A stretch of DNA of 22,721 nt from NCBI GenBank assembly GCA_019137255.1, contig WPDH01000310.1, positions 1 through 22,721 of the forward strand, written 5' to 3'. Position numbers and translations under genes: made by a program. Shown here piece after piece: positions 1 to 8,043 of this stretch. The DNA is from Corinectria fuckeliana (Eukaryota; Ascomycota; Sordariomycetes; Hypocreales; Nectriaceae). Within the stretch, counting starts at the first letter, position 1. Each line of letters begins with the position of its first letter. Below the pieces are notes generated by a model. That model did not search any database. It had not been told where the DNA came from and was given only the letters and a program-made list of their open reading frames with translations.

Positions 1-1630
1 TATAATAATATTCTTTAGAGTTAGAAAGAACTATAAGATAAGTTAGATTAGCTATAAATATTAATATACTTATTTTTATAATATTAACTTAAGAAATATA
101 TTATAAAAAAGATAAATTCTTATCTTAAACTATTATAAATACTTATAAGTAAGATTAATTATATATAAAAGTATTTAAAAGTAAATAATATTAATCTTTC
201 TGTTTTTTTTAACTAGGATAAGAATAATATCTAATTATTTAATTATATTAAGAAAGAGAAGAAAAATAAAAAGTAAATCTAGCTATATATATAATAATTT
301 AAACTAATTTAAGCTAAGATAATCTAATATACTTATTTTTTTCTCTTTTTACTTAAAAAAAAAGCTTTTTTACTAAAAGAGTATTCTTTTTATTACTCTT
401 CTTATTATTACTTAAGAATAAATCACTTAGTATAATCTTATCTAAAGTACTATTACTCTTTTTAGTCTTCTTAACTTTTTTTTTTACTTTTATCTCTTTT
501 TTTATCTTAACCTCTTTCTTAACTATCTTCTTTTTAATTAGTATATTAAGAATCTTCTTCTTAATAGTAAGTATAGTCTCTAATTTAACTATATATAATA
601 TCTTTTATTTAACTAGGCTTAAAAATAATTTATTAGAAAAGAGTTTAAAAAGAGTAATATTATATACTCTCTTTTAACTATATATACTCTTAATTAGTTA
701 TTTTATCTTTAGTTTTAGTTTAGCTTAAAAAAACTAAAAATAAAATAAAACTATATAATATTACTTATTAATTATAATATTAGTATATCTAAAAAGAGTT
801 TTAAGTAATATACTTTTATATACTTATATAGTAAATATTATAAGACTATTATTCTTCTTAACTATTAATACTAAATAAATAATTCTTTATAGTAGTATAA
901 TTAATTCTAAATTAAATTTATATATAAGAAATTATATTATTATATTATATAACTTTTACTTATATACTAATATAATATTAATATTCCTCTTAGTCTTAGT
1001 TTATAATACTATAAATTAATAAATAAAAATATTTATATTATTAANNAGCTAGTTAAAATATAAAATATACTTTATAAGTTAATTATAAGAACCTTTTTAT
1101 TACTCTATATAACTATAATACTAATTATATAAGCTATAATAGCTATATTAGCTATATTAATAAAAGTATTAAGTATTACTAAGATAGTCTTATTAGAAGG
1201 AATTATTATACTTTATATAAGTATATATTTAGTTATTTATTAGGTAAAAGATAAGTCTATTAGATTAATAATAAAAGTAAATAAGAATATAAGTATAAGA
1301 AGCTATTAGCTATAATTAAGATAGTATATAATACTAAAAGACTATTTATAAACCTTTAAGTAAGTAATTAGTTTATTTAGATAAAATATTATAAGTATAA
1401 ATAAAAAGAGCTTTTTTATAATAAAAAGAAGAAAAAAAAGAAAGTATAATAAAATATAAAAAGATATATAAGAGTATATAATTATATATAATTTCTTTTA
1501 TTATTAATTAGTTATTATAATAATAAAAACTTTAATTTTTTTATATATAAATAAATAAGATAAAAATATAGTCTTTTATTATAATATAATATTATATATA
1601 ATTAAATAAAGCTTATATAATATAATAAGA
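1..1630. repeat. AT-rich, RIP-saturated isochore (left flank)
   Basis: This stretch is almost entirely A and T. The few remaining C bases are nearly always followed by T and the few G bases nearly always preceded by A; CpA, TpG and CpG are almost absent (a rare exception is the tcac near 423). That is the pattern expected from repeat-induced point mutation, which converts CpA to TpA on both strands. No open reading frame of useful length survives. The original sequence was probably transposon-derived, but nothing recognisable is left. The sequence changes to normal composition at about 1631-1700. Confidence 0.9.
1045..1046. other. Two-base ambiguity (NN) in the assembly
   Basis: Two N bases lie inside the left AT-rich isochore. 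A run of exactly two Ns suggests an unresolved base call or a contig join in low-complexity DNA rather than biology. Sequence continuity across it should not be assumed. Confidence 0.95.
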
Positions 1631-1695
1631 TAACCCTAGTGCGAAAATTTAAAAAAAAGTTAATATAAGACACCAGGCTTTATAGCCTTCTGTAA
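1631..1695 (-). repeat. Inverted repeat, left copy; possible RIP-damaged LTR end
   Basis: This segment matches the reverse complement of 21024-21086. The shared core includes 20 identical bases, gttaatataagacaccaggc (1659-1678), extended by an A run on one side. After a two-base difference (tt here, cc in the right copy, as expected from C-to-T RIP) comes the identical tatagccttctgtaa (1681-1695). Homology fades just inside the island and continues weakly outward into the AT-rich DNA, so the repeat belongs to the flank. In the right copy the element would begin tgttacag, which resembles the TG...CA terminus of an LTR. The family is not identified. Confidence 0.7.
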
Positions 1696-2291
1696 TTAAG
1701 TAATAATTCTTAGGATTAGCCAGTCTTTCTTAAAACTAATCAGACCTTTTTCGGTTCTTAGCTGATCAATTAACTAACTCAGACTAATGCTTTCGGCTCT
1801 AGAATACGGAGTAGGCAGCTTGACGTTCGACGCGTAGGGCGTAGGCGGGGCTCACACGATAAGACAGACAGCGAGGTCGGGATTCCTGAGTAAAGAGCGC
1901 CGTGTACAATCCTTAAGCTGCACTGTTGCGTCAACGATTCAGTCTGATAATTGACTTCATACTCTTGAATCCGGGTCGCAAAAGATAAACTTACAGTCCA
2001 CGTGCAGGGCGTGCAGGGGCGTGAGTTGCGCAGCAATCACCCAGAGCTGACAAATGATCGGGGGAAGCTCCACATCTTACTCACACCTGTTGGCTTGATG
2101 CTTTGTTATTTTCGTTCCTACCTCGGCGTTCAGTGAGTATTCGCGCCTACCTAAGGTACACAGACGTTAATATAAGTCAACGACGACACCCAGAGTGAGG
2201 CTGCTGGTCCTTCCGTTCGCTAACAACCATGTTATTACTCTGATAGCAGTTGTCTGGTAAAACCCCCTACCTACGAATACATCCTTTCCCG
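1696..2291. other. Intergenic, edge of gene island
   Basis: This is the transition from AT-rich DNA to normal composition, downstream of the minus-strand gene that ends at 2292. Only an 85-codon minus-strand ORF (1779-2036) is present. It lacks any recognisable domain or splice support, and I regard it as chance. No RNA gene is seen. Confidence 0.6.
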
Positions 2292-2975
2292 TCACCCCTC
2301 GCTGACCTGCTCGTCGTTTTCCTGACTGTTCTTCGGCCACGGCCACCAGCCTTCCAACGGCTTATCGTCGTATATGGCATTAAAACTGACACTCGGCTCA
2401 ATTGCATTAAAAAAATAGATATATCGCCCTGCACTGTCAAAAACCGAAAAGGAGGCCATCATCTCGATCGAGACACGGCGCAGCCTGAACTCGGAAAGCA
2501 CTTGCACCTCACGAGCGAGGACCTCGATTTCTGCAGTCCACTGCGGATCCTCTGCCGAGTCCGTGAGGGAGTAACAGCGAGCGTGGTTCCAGCCATCTGC
2601 TCTGTCCCCCGCTTTGAGTGAGTTTTTGCCTACGAGGAAATGATTCTTCTCTTCGATGACGTTGGCTTCAGTCCAGTAGAATCCATCCCTCATGAGACGA
2701 ATCGGGTCTTTGGCGTGAACTTGCATTACAGCCTTCCACTCCGTATCAAAATTTGTCTGCGCACGGATATTTGCGAAGAATAGAATCAACATGTTGGGTC
2801 CGTCTTTGCAGGGGCTGGCTTTTGGCAATTTTTGTAGGAGGTCCTCTGTCCGCTGCCGTCGTGGCTGCTGTAGTGGCTGTTGACGCGGTTTTTCCTGTGT
2901 CTCCTGTGTCTCCTGAGGCTGTTGGGCGAGCTGTTCGTAGGTATTGTCTTGCCACATCGTCGACCAGAATGTCAT
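2292..2975 (-). CDS. Hypothetical protein with Gln-rich N-terminus
   Basis: This is a single-exon ORF of 227 residues that I do not recognise. Residues 17-42 are low complexity and rich in Q, E, P and R. The rest (about 45-227) has the balanced composition of a folded soluble domain, with many aromatic residues and a Trp cluster near the C-terminus (EGWWPWPK). No signal peptide or membrane segment is visible. The ATG at 2975 is preceded on the coding strand by a TATA-like cttatatcac at about 3017-3026. The reading frame has mixed codons and no intron signals, and overlapping ORFs on both strands look like shadows. It is the first gene inside the island, next to the RIP-affected flank, a typical place for lineage-specific genes. 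Its function is unknown. Confidence 0.6.
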   Translation of the reverse strand: MTFWSTMWQDNTYEQLAQQPQETQETQEKPRQQPLQQPRRQRTEDLLQKLPKASPCKDGPNMLILFFANIRAQTNFDTEWKAVMQVHAKDPIRLMRDGFYWTEANVIEEKNHFLVGKNSLKAGDRADGWNHARCYSLTDSAEDPQWTAEIEVLAREVQVLSEFRLRRVSIEMMASFSVFDSAGRYIYFFNAIEPSVSFNAIYDDKPLEGWWPWPKNSQENDEQVSEG

Positions 2976-3988
2976 GATGAAACAAAAGTATATGGCTGAG
3001 CTGAACTCGGTGTAAGTGATATAAGGAGGGAAGTCAAGATTCTAAGTCTTCGGCGTATGAAGTAGCGAACGTGGTTCAGAAACTCGTGCAAGATGAGAAG
3101 TTGTGAATGGGAGTTGCAAGAGAACAAAGCACTGTCATTTTGCACGAACTTGCAGGACTTATATATTCTCCCGCCAGGAGAGTTTGCCATGTGCGACAAC
3201 CTCAATGGCCAGTCGCCACCTTTTGACGCTTTACGGTAGGTTTCTAAACGACCCTGACGACCAAAAGCCTCAAGGCGATGGCTCAAAGTCTCAGGGCTGT
3301 TGCCCATCGCGGTAACGACTTTCAAGCTCCGTGAACGTCAGCCGCCAGCCGGCCACAGACTGGCCCAGCCGGAAGGCTCGTTATTCGTGCCAAAGGGAAA
3401 TATAAAAAATCTTCTTGAGCGGATTGCTTGGTTTGAAATCATCAACCAGCTTCTTGAAAAGAACCGTGCTGTTCTCACAAGGTGAGCCGAAGGTTAGGCA
3501 GCTTCACCAACCATGATTTATTAGTGTGTGTGTGTGTGTGTGTGTGTCTTGCAGCTCGCTAACTTGTAAAGCCTGTCGGTCTCATAGTACTTTGGACTCC
3601 ATACTAATCACAAGTCCAACACATGTCACCTCTTTCTCCGCCGGTATGAAGCCTATTTTCCCCCTCAAGAGTCTCTTCAAGATAGTTTGTTGGTGGTTGG
3701 CTCACTTCAGCGTGAACACACCAGCCCAGCTGACTGCTGACCCTACTGTCATTACAATAGCTCTTACACGTAAGTATGAGCTTGAACATGGATGTGAATC
3801 TGGTGGGCCCAGACTGATCCGTTGAGAAAACATATAATAGTGGGGACCAGAGGAATGCGGGCGCGGCGGGACGGAGCTGAGAGCTTGGGAACCCACCTGA
3901 AAAGGTGTTGATATTAGACTACGCTGTGCCCTTCAACATCAATCGACCGCCGGTCAATTGCTCCTCCCAGGCAAACGAGAGAAAAACC
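2976..3988. promoter_or_regulatory. Divergent intergenic region upstream of the orphan gene and the monooxygenase
   Basis: This 1 kb separates two divergently transcribed genes and contains no convincing gene; the short ORFs here lack family features. It holds a TATA-like tataata at 3833-3839, about 150 bp upstream of the monooxygenase ATG at 3989, and a GT microsatellite at 3524-3547. Confidence 0.5.
3524..3547. repeat. (GT)n dinucleotide microsatellite
   Basis: About twelve uninterrupted GT units lie in the intergenic region upstream of the FAD monooxygenase gene. The number of units is expected to vary between isolates. Confidence 0.95.
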
Positions 3989-5485
3989 ATGTCCCCAAGC
4001 GCCCTCGACATGGCCGACTCTGTCGAGCACCACGACCTCGTCGTCCTGGGAGCCGGTCTCTCGGGGATCAACACGGCCCGCATCCTCCGCGAATCCCTCC
4101 CCCACCGCCCGTTCACCATCCTCGAAGCCCGACCCGTGCTCGGCGGAACCTGGAGCTTCTTCCGCTACCCGGGCTTCCGATCCGACTCGTTCATGACCTC
4201 GTTCGGCTTCAAATGGCACCCCTGGAAGCACGCGCACAAGATGGCCCTGGCCTCGGAGATCGTCGAGTATCTGGAGGAGGCCGTCGACGCCGCCGGGCTC
4301 AGAGACGCGATTCGATTCCGGCACAAGCTGGTGGGATGCGAGTGGCGGACCGACGAACAGCAGTGGCGGCTCGACGTCGACGTCGACGGCCAGCGCAAGG
4401 TCTTCACCGCAAACTTCGTCATCAACTGCACGGGGTACTACTCCTACGACAAGGCCTTTCCAACAGTCATTCCCGGGCTAGATAGCTTCGAGGGCAAGGT
4501 CGTGCACCCGCAATGGTGGCCCGAGGACCTCGACTATGCAACCAAACGCATCATCGTCGTCGGCTCAGGTGCCACCGCCGTCACCATCGTACCCTCGCTG
4601 GCCGAGAAGGCAGGTATGTTGACGATGCTCCAGCGCAGTCCGTCCTTTGTCGTATCGCGGAGCACGACGTCGGGGATCGACGCCTTCCTGCGCATCTTCC
4701 TCCCGGTGGCGTGGGTCCATTGGATCGCCTGGTGGAAGGACACGCTGTACGAGGTGTTTATCACCCAGTTCCTGCTCGCATTCCCGGGCGTGGGGAGGTA
4801 CTTCATCAACAAGGCGACCAAGGAGGCGGTGCCCAAGGACTTGGACGTTAGCGTCCACTTCAACCCAAGCTACAACCCCTTTCAGCAGCGCTTGTGCATG
4901 TGTCCGGACGGTGATTTCTTCAAGGCGTTGCATCAAGACAACGTGGAGCTTGTGACGGACGTGATCGAAATGGTGACCGAGGATGGAATCCTGCTCAAGT
5001 CCGGACGCCAGCTGACCGCCGACATCATCATCACCGCGACCGGACTCTACTTCCAGCTCCTTGGTGGCGTGACGCCCTTGGTCGACGGCCAGCCCATCGA
5101 CGCCGGATCGAAATACACCTGGCGCGGGTGCATGCTCGAGTCGCTCCCCAACAGCGCCTTCATCATGGGCTACGTGACGCAGTCGTGGACCCCCGGCGCC
5201 GACATCATGGCTAAGACGGTGGTGCGGATCTTGAAGTACATGGAGAGCACGGGGTCGACGAGTGTGGTGCCGGTCATGGACGACAGGAAGGGCAAGCCGC
5301 GGCAGTTGGCCGTAGCCGCGACGAGCAGCTACTTTGTCAAAGCGGCCGACAGGATACCCAAGGTGACGGGCGAGAGCCCCTGGTACGGTCGCACCAACTT
5401 GGCCGTGGACATGTGGGCGTTGTTATTTGGGAGCGTCACGAAGGGACTGCTGTACAGTCGAGGGAAGGGCAAGAAGGAAGCATAG
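3989..5485 (+). CDS. FAD/NADPH-dependent Baeyer-Villiger-type monooxygenase (EthA-like)
   Basis: This single-exon gene encodes 498 residues. The start at 3989 (aaaccATGtcc) fits a fungal start context; the frame is open back to 3905, but the 28 extra residues look non-coding. Visible motifs are the FAD Rossmann GxGxxG (GAGLSG, 21-26), GGTW at 52-55, the Baeyer-Villiger fingerprint FxGxxxHxxxWP (F167, G169, H173, W177, P178), the NADPH-binding GSGATA (192-197) and a late ATG motif near TATGLYFQ. The RYPGFRSDS stretch and the overall order match bacterial EthA and its fungal relatives. Members insert one oxygen atom next to a carbonyl or oxygenate S or N, using NADPH and O2. The substrate is unknown. 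A hydrophobic patch near 240-275 could associate with membranes. With the nearby P450 it looks like a tailoring enzyme, but no core synthase is seen. Confidence 0.92.
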   Translation: MSPSALDMADSVEHHDLVVLGAGLSGINTARILRESLPHRPFTILEARPVLGGTWSFFRYPGFRSDSFMTSFGFKWHPWKHAHKMALASEIVEYLEEAVDAAGLRDAIRFRHKLVGCEWRTDEQQWRLDVDVDGQRKVFTANFVINCTGYYSYDKAFPTVIPGLDSFEGKVVHPQWWPEDLDYATKRIIVVGSGATAVTIVPSLAEKAGMLTMLQRSPSFVVSRSTTSGIDAFLRIFLPVAWVHWIAWWKDTLYEVFITQFLLAFPGVGRYFINKATKEAVPKDLDVSVHFNPSYNPFQQRLCMCPDGDFFKALHQDNVELVTDVIEMVTEDGILLKSGRQLTADIIITATGLYFQLLGGVTPLVDGQPIDAGSKYTWRGCMLESLPNSAFIMGYVTQSWTPGADIMAKTVVRILKYMESTGSTSVVPVMDDRKGKPRQLAVAATSSYFVKAADRIPKVTGESPWYGRTNLAVDMWALLFGSVTKGLLYSRGKGKKEA

Positions 5486-5618
5486 AATACACCTCACTAA
5501 GAATAGTGAGTACATTGTGGACGATAGCATGGGGCTGAAGAAGTTGTCTAACCATTTTTGAGTGACAAATTGAATGAAGGATTTCGACAGATATCACTGA
5601 GTACCAGGTGAAAAAAAT

Positions 5619-6137
5619 TCAAGTAATTATATTATAAAGCTGTTTGATCGCTTGTATAAAAATAGCCGCTGTGATGGCAAAAAGGGCCACCCCCAAATGG
5701 GTGATGGCCCACGGCGAAGTAAATATTGATACTTCCGCCACCCTCCCCACGGCCTCCCCCACGACCCTCCCCCCTCCAGACGACAGGGGCTCCACCCCGA
5801 CTGCCGCCTCCAGGTCCCCCTCCATTGTAGGCCGAGACCCTTCTATACGAAACGAACGTATTAGCTCGTGTGTTCGGAACAAGGGAAGCAAAGAGATGCA
5901 CAGGGATGAAGAGATGTAGAGAGAGCACGGCATAGATGGAGGATACGTACGGGTTCCTTGGGGGGGGACCTGGCCGACGACAGCCGGAGCTTCTTCGCCC
6001 CTGGCGACTGGGGGGGGGGTGCGGGGGGAGCCACCGCGGTGAGGGTGAAGCGGAATGTAACGTATGCTTTTCTATTCTAAGTCAGATGAAGGCCTAAGCA
6101 GATAGGACCAAAGGAGATGAATAACTTACAGAGCCAT
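5619..6137 (-). CDS. Probable small spliced gene, reading frame ambiguous
   Basis: Splice signals suggest a three-exon minus-strand gene: a tiny first exon 6130-6137 (aaaATGGCTCT), a perfect gtaagt donor, a ctgac branch site and acceptors at 6077 or 6072, exon 2 to 5951, a gtacgt donor, an intron with gctaatacg, a tatag acceptor at 5843, then a last exon. All three frames of the last exon stay open until 5619-5634, so the acceptor and donor choice decides the protein. Acceptor 6077 with gtacgt gives 114 residues ending in a Gly-rich tail (stop 5632). Acceptor 6072 with gtacgt gives 114 residues (stop 5627). Acceptor 6072 with the weaker gtatcc donor four bases on gives 118 residues with a C-terminal hydrophobic helix (AITHLGVALFAITAAIFIQA), like a tail-anchored membrane protein. 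I recognise no family. The gene is convergent with the monooxygenase. Confidence 0.42.
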
Positions 6138-6770
6138 TTTGTTTTGAATGGGTCTGAAGAAGAGAAGAGAGAAATCCAGGACAGCGTCCAAGGGTCAAGC
6201 TTTTAAACATCTACTGAAGCTGCCATTCTCGATAAAGCAAGAGCCATGGCCAATATCTTGAAGCTAGTACTGGGACTATGTTGGCAACTGCCATCAAAAC
6301 AACCAGAAGGACCAGTAGCTCCACTTTCCAGGTGTCGTCATTTACTTGTACCAACATCTGTCTGTCTTGCTTAGATAGGGGCATGTGCTTGCTGGGTGTA
6401 GCTCAGGGGGACGAACTGGGTAAGAACAACAACAGCAATAACCGCACACCAGACGAGTGACAATAAGGAAAGACAGGTACTTACAGTTAAGCCAACTCAG
6501 AGGAGGGAGGCAGTGGTGGTCACTACTTACATACTTACCTTACTGGCCGTCTTTCGCAAAGGACCTTCTTAACCCTGAGTGATCAGTGCTAGACTCTGAC
6601 GCCCGTTGGAAACCGGGGGCGGAACCTACGATCGCGGGCTTTCTGAAATGACTGGTAGCAGCTTTGAAATATCGACCATGGTTCTTGGCTTGGAGACCTT
6701 AAAAAAAAACCCTTAGTCGTGGACGTCATCCTTTATTTCTCTTCTCTTCTCCGTCCATCCCATCGATACC
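6138..6770. promoter_or_regulatory. Intergenic region between two divergent small genes
   Basis: No convincing gene is seen here; a 60-codon ORF at 6278-6460 has no support. The 3' part (about 6732-6765) is strongly C/T-rich on the plus strand, just before the ATG at 6771. Such CT-rich leaders are common in promoters of well-expressed filamentous-fungal genes. Confidence 0.45.
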
Positions 6771-7143
6771 ATGGCAGACCCTGAAAACCCTAAGAGGTAG
6801 CCACGAACGCCATCATGGATTTTTCATACAGCTCAGTGGGTTTCCTCTCTTTCCGCCTGTCCTGCTCCCAGACGCCTATTCAACTCCCTAAGCCACTAAT
6901 CTACCTGGCTGCCCAATGGGCTACCTCTCTAATACATTACCTCACCTGGTACCTATCTAAACGCTCAAACTAACACTTTGTTTCAGACAGCCGCATGCTT
7001 CGGCAACCAACGAGGAGGTCTACGTCAAGGCGGACATGAGGGGCATCGAAGGATCGGGGGTTAGAGAGGACACTCTTTTTGGGGGTGTGGGGGATGACCC
7101 TGGTGATCGCCTTTCTGTCCCTGCTATCATTAACAGCGATTGA
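6771..7143 (+). CDS. Probable small spliced gene, 60-aa acidic protein
   Basis: Exon 1 is 6771-6796 and begins at an ATG in a strong context (gataccATGGC) after a CT-rich leader. The intron 6797-6986 ends in an excellent fungal 3' site, with branch site caaactaac followed by actttgtttcag. Exon 2 is 6987-7143 and ends in TGA. The phase closes and gives 60 residues: MADPENPKR, then an acidic Gly/Asp-rich stretch ending SVPAIINSD. No signal peptide, membrane segment or known domain is visible. The weak point is the donor gtagcc. An alternative start at 6814 with donor gtgggt at 6836 would give only about 32 residues, and an 85-codon minus-strand ORF (7020-7277) overlaps but lacks splice or promoter support. 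It was found by splice signals only, so confidence is moderate. Confidence 0.42.
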
Positions 7144-8043
7144 GTGTTGTTGCTGTTTGGCCTTGAATATCTTTGTAGATTAAGAAAGCAGCACAGTAAA
7201 TAATACGTTGCCAAAAGAAAAAACCTCCAAGGCATTATATCCAGTACCACAGAACGCAGTAACTTCCCCCCAATCATTAACCCGATTTATGTAGCATTGA
7301 TCTTGTACCTCAAGGCTGATGCAAAGCTTGACGAAAACAAGCAGTTTAAATCAACGAGCCTCGAGATGCAAGATTCGATGCGTGACAACTCACGCTGACT
7401 TATCCACCCAATACGAAAGAGTCGTGCTATGCGGGCTGTAGGCTAGATCTATGACATCTCTAGTCGGGCTGTATATCACGTGCCCGGTACCCTGCCATCA
7501 TTGTGTTAAGCTGCACAAGCTAGCGGTCTCCTCTGCTGCAGATTCCTGGAGGAACCCAGTTAGAGAATGCGTTCGCGTTCCCGACAGGCTGGTACACCTG
7601 CAGCTTCTTGAAGGCCTCCACTGTAAGACGGGTCGCAATCTGCACGCTGAACATTCGCCGGGGCCGCTGCGGGATGCGTCCGTCCGTCCGGTCCGGTCCG
7701 GTCCAGCCTAGACTCCCCGAAGAATGCATCATTGGATGCCTTCCTTCCTCCCTCCACCATACAAGCTGGCCGTCTCGGGCGTACAATGTATGTACGTCTC
7801 GCGCTGGAATGGCCCCGCTAGCTTCCCATTAGCCCGTCGATCCGGGGGCCCCTTTGGCTGGTGACAGGCCATGTCGATCCTGGCCCGGAGGCTAAGATGG
7901 CGTCCGGCGGGTTAAAGGTCGTTCCCCCACATGGCCTGGGGGTTTGTGAAGGGAGGAGGGCGCTGGTCCTTTCCGTTGGGTCATCATCGACTCTCCTCGG
8001 CAGACATCTGCTCTCTGCCTCGTCGGGGATCCTTGGGCCGACC
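7144..8043. promoter_or_regulatory. Upstream region of the P450 gene
   Basis: This 900 bp is without a supported gene. It contains an E-box-like CACGTG at about 7478 and a short G/C-rich direct repeat at 7677-7706. The ORFs here (for example 7451-7711 and 7520-7786 on the minus strand) have no recognisable features. The P450 frame is open back to 7861, but the hydrophobic anchor begins only after the ATG at 8044. Confidence 0.45.
7677..7706. repeat. Short direct repeat of a GTCCG/GTCCGG unit
   Basis: The motif gtccg is repeated about six times in tandem, with units drifting from gtcc to gtccg, in the P450 upstream region. It is likely a slippage-generated microsatellite; no regulatory role can be assigned. 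Confidence 0.8.

Noticed and set aside
1631..1640. Telomere-like aaccctag
   Set aside because: It occurs once, is not part of a TTAGGG array, and belongs to the inverted repeat.
3914..4936. Long ORFs on the opposite strand and other frames of the monooxygenase
   Set aside because: They are shadows of a GC-rich coding frame, with Arg/Gly/Pro-rich compositions and no domain features.
7861..8043. Upstream in-frame start for the P450
   Set aside because: It adds 61 residues without P450 features ahead of the membrane anchor; the start at 8044 gives a typical N-terminus.
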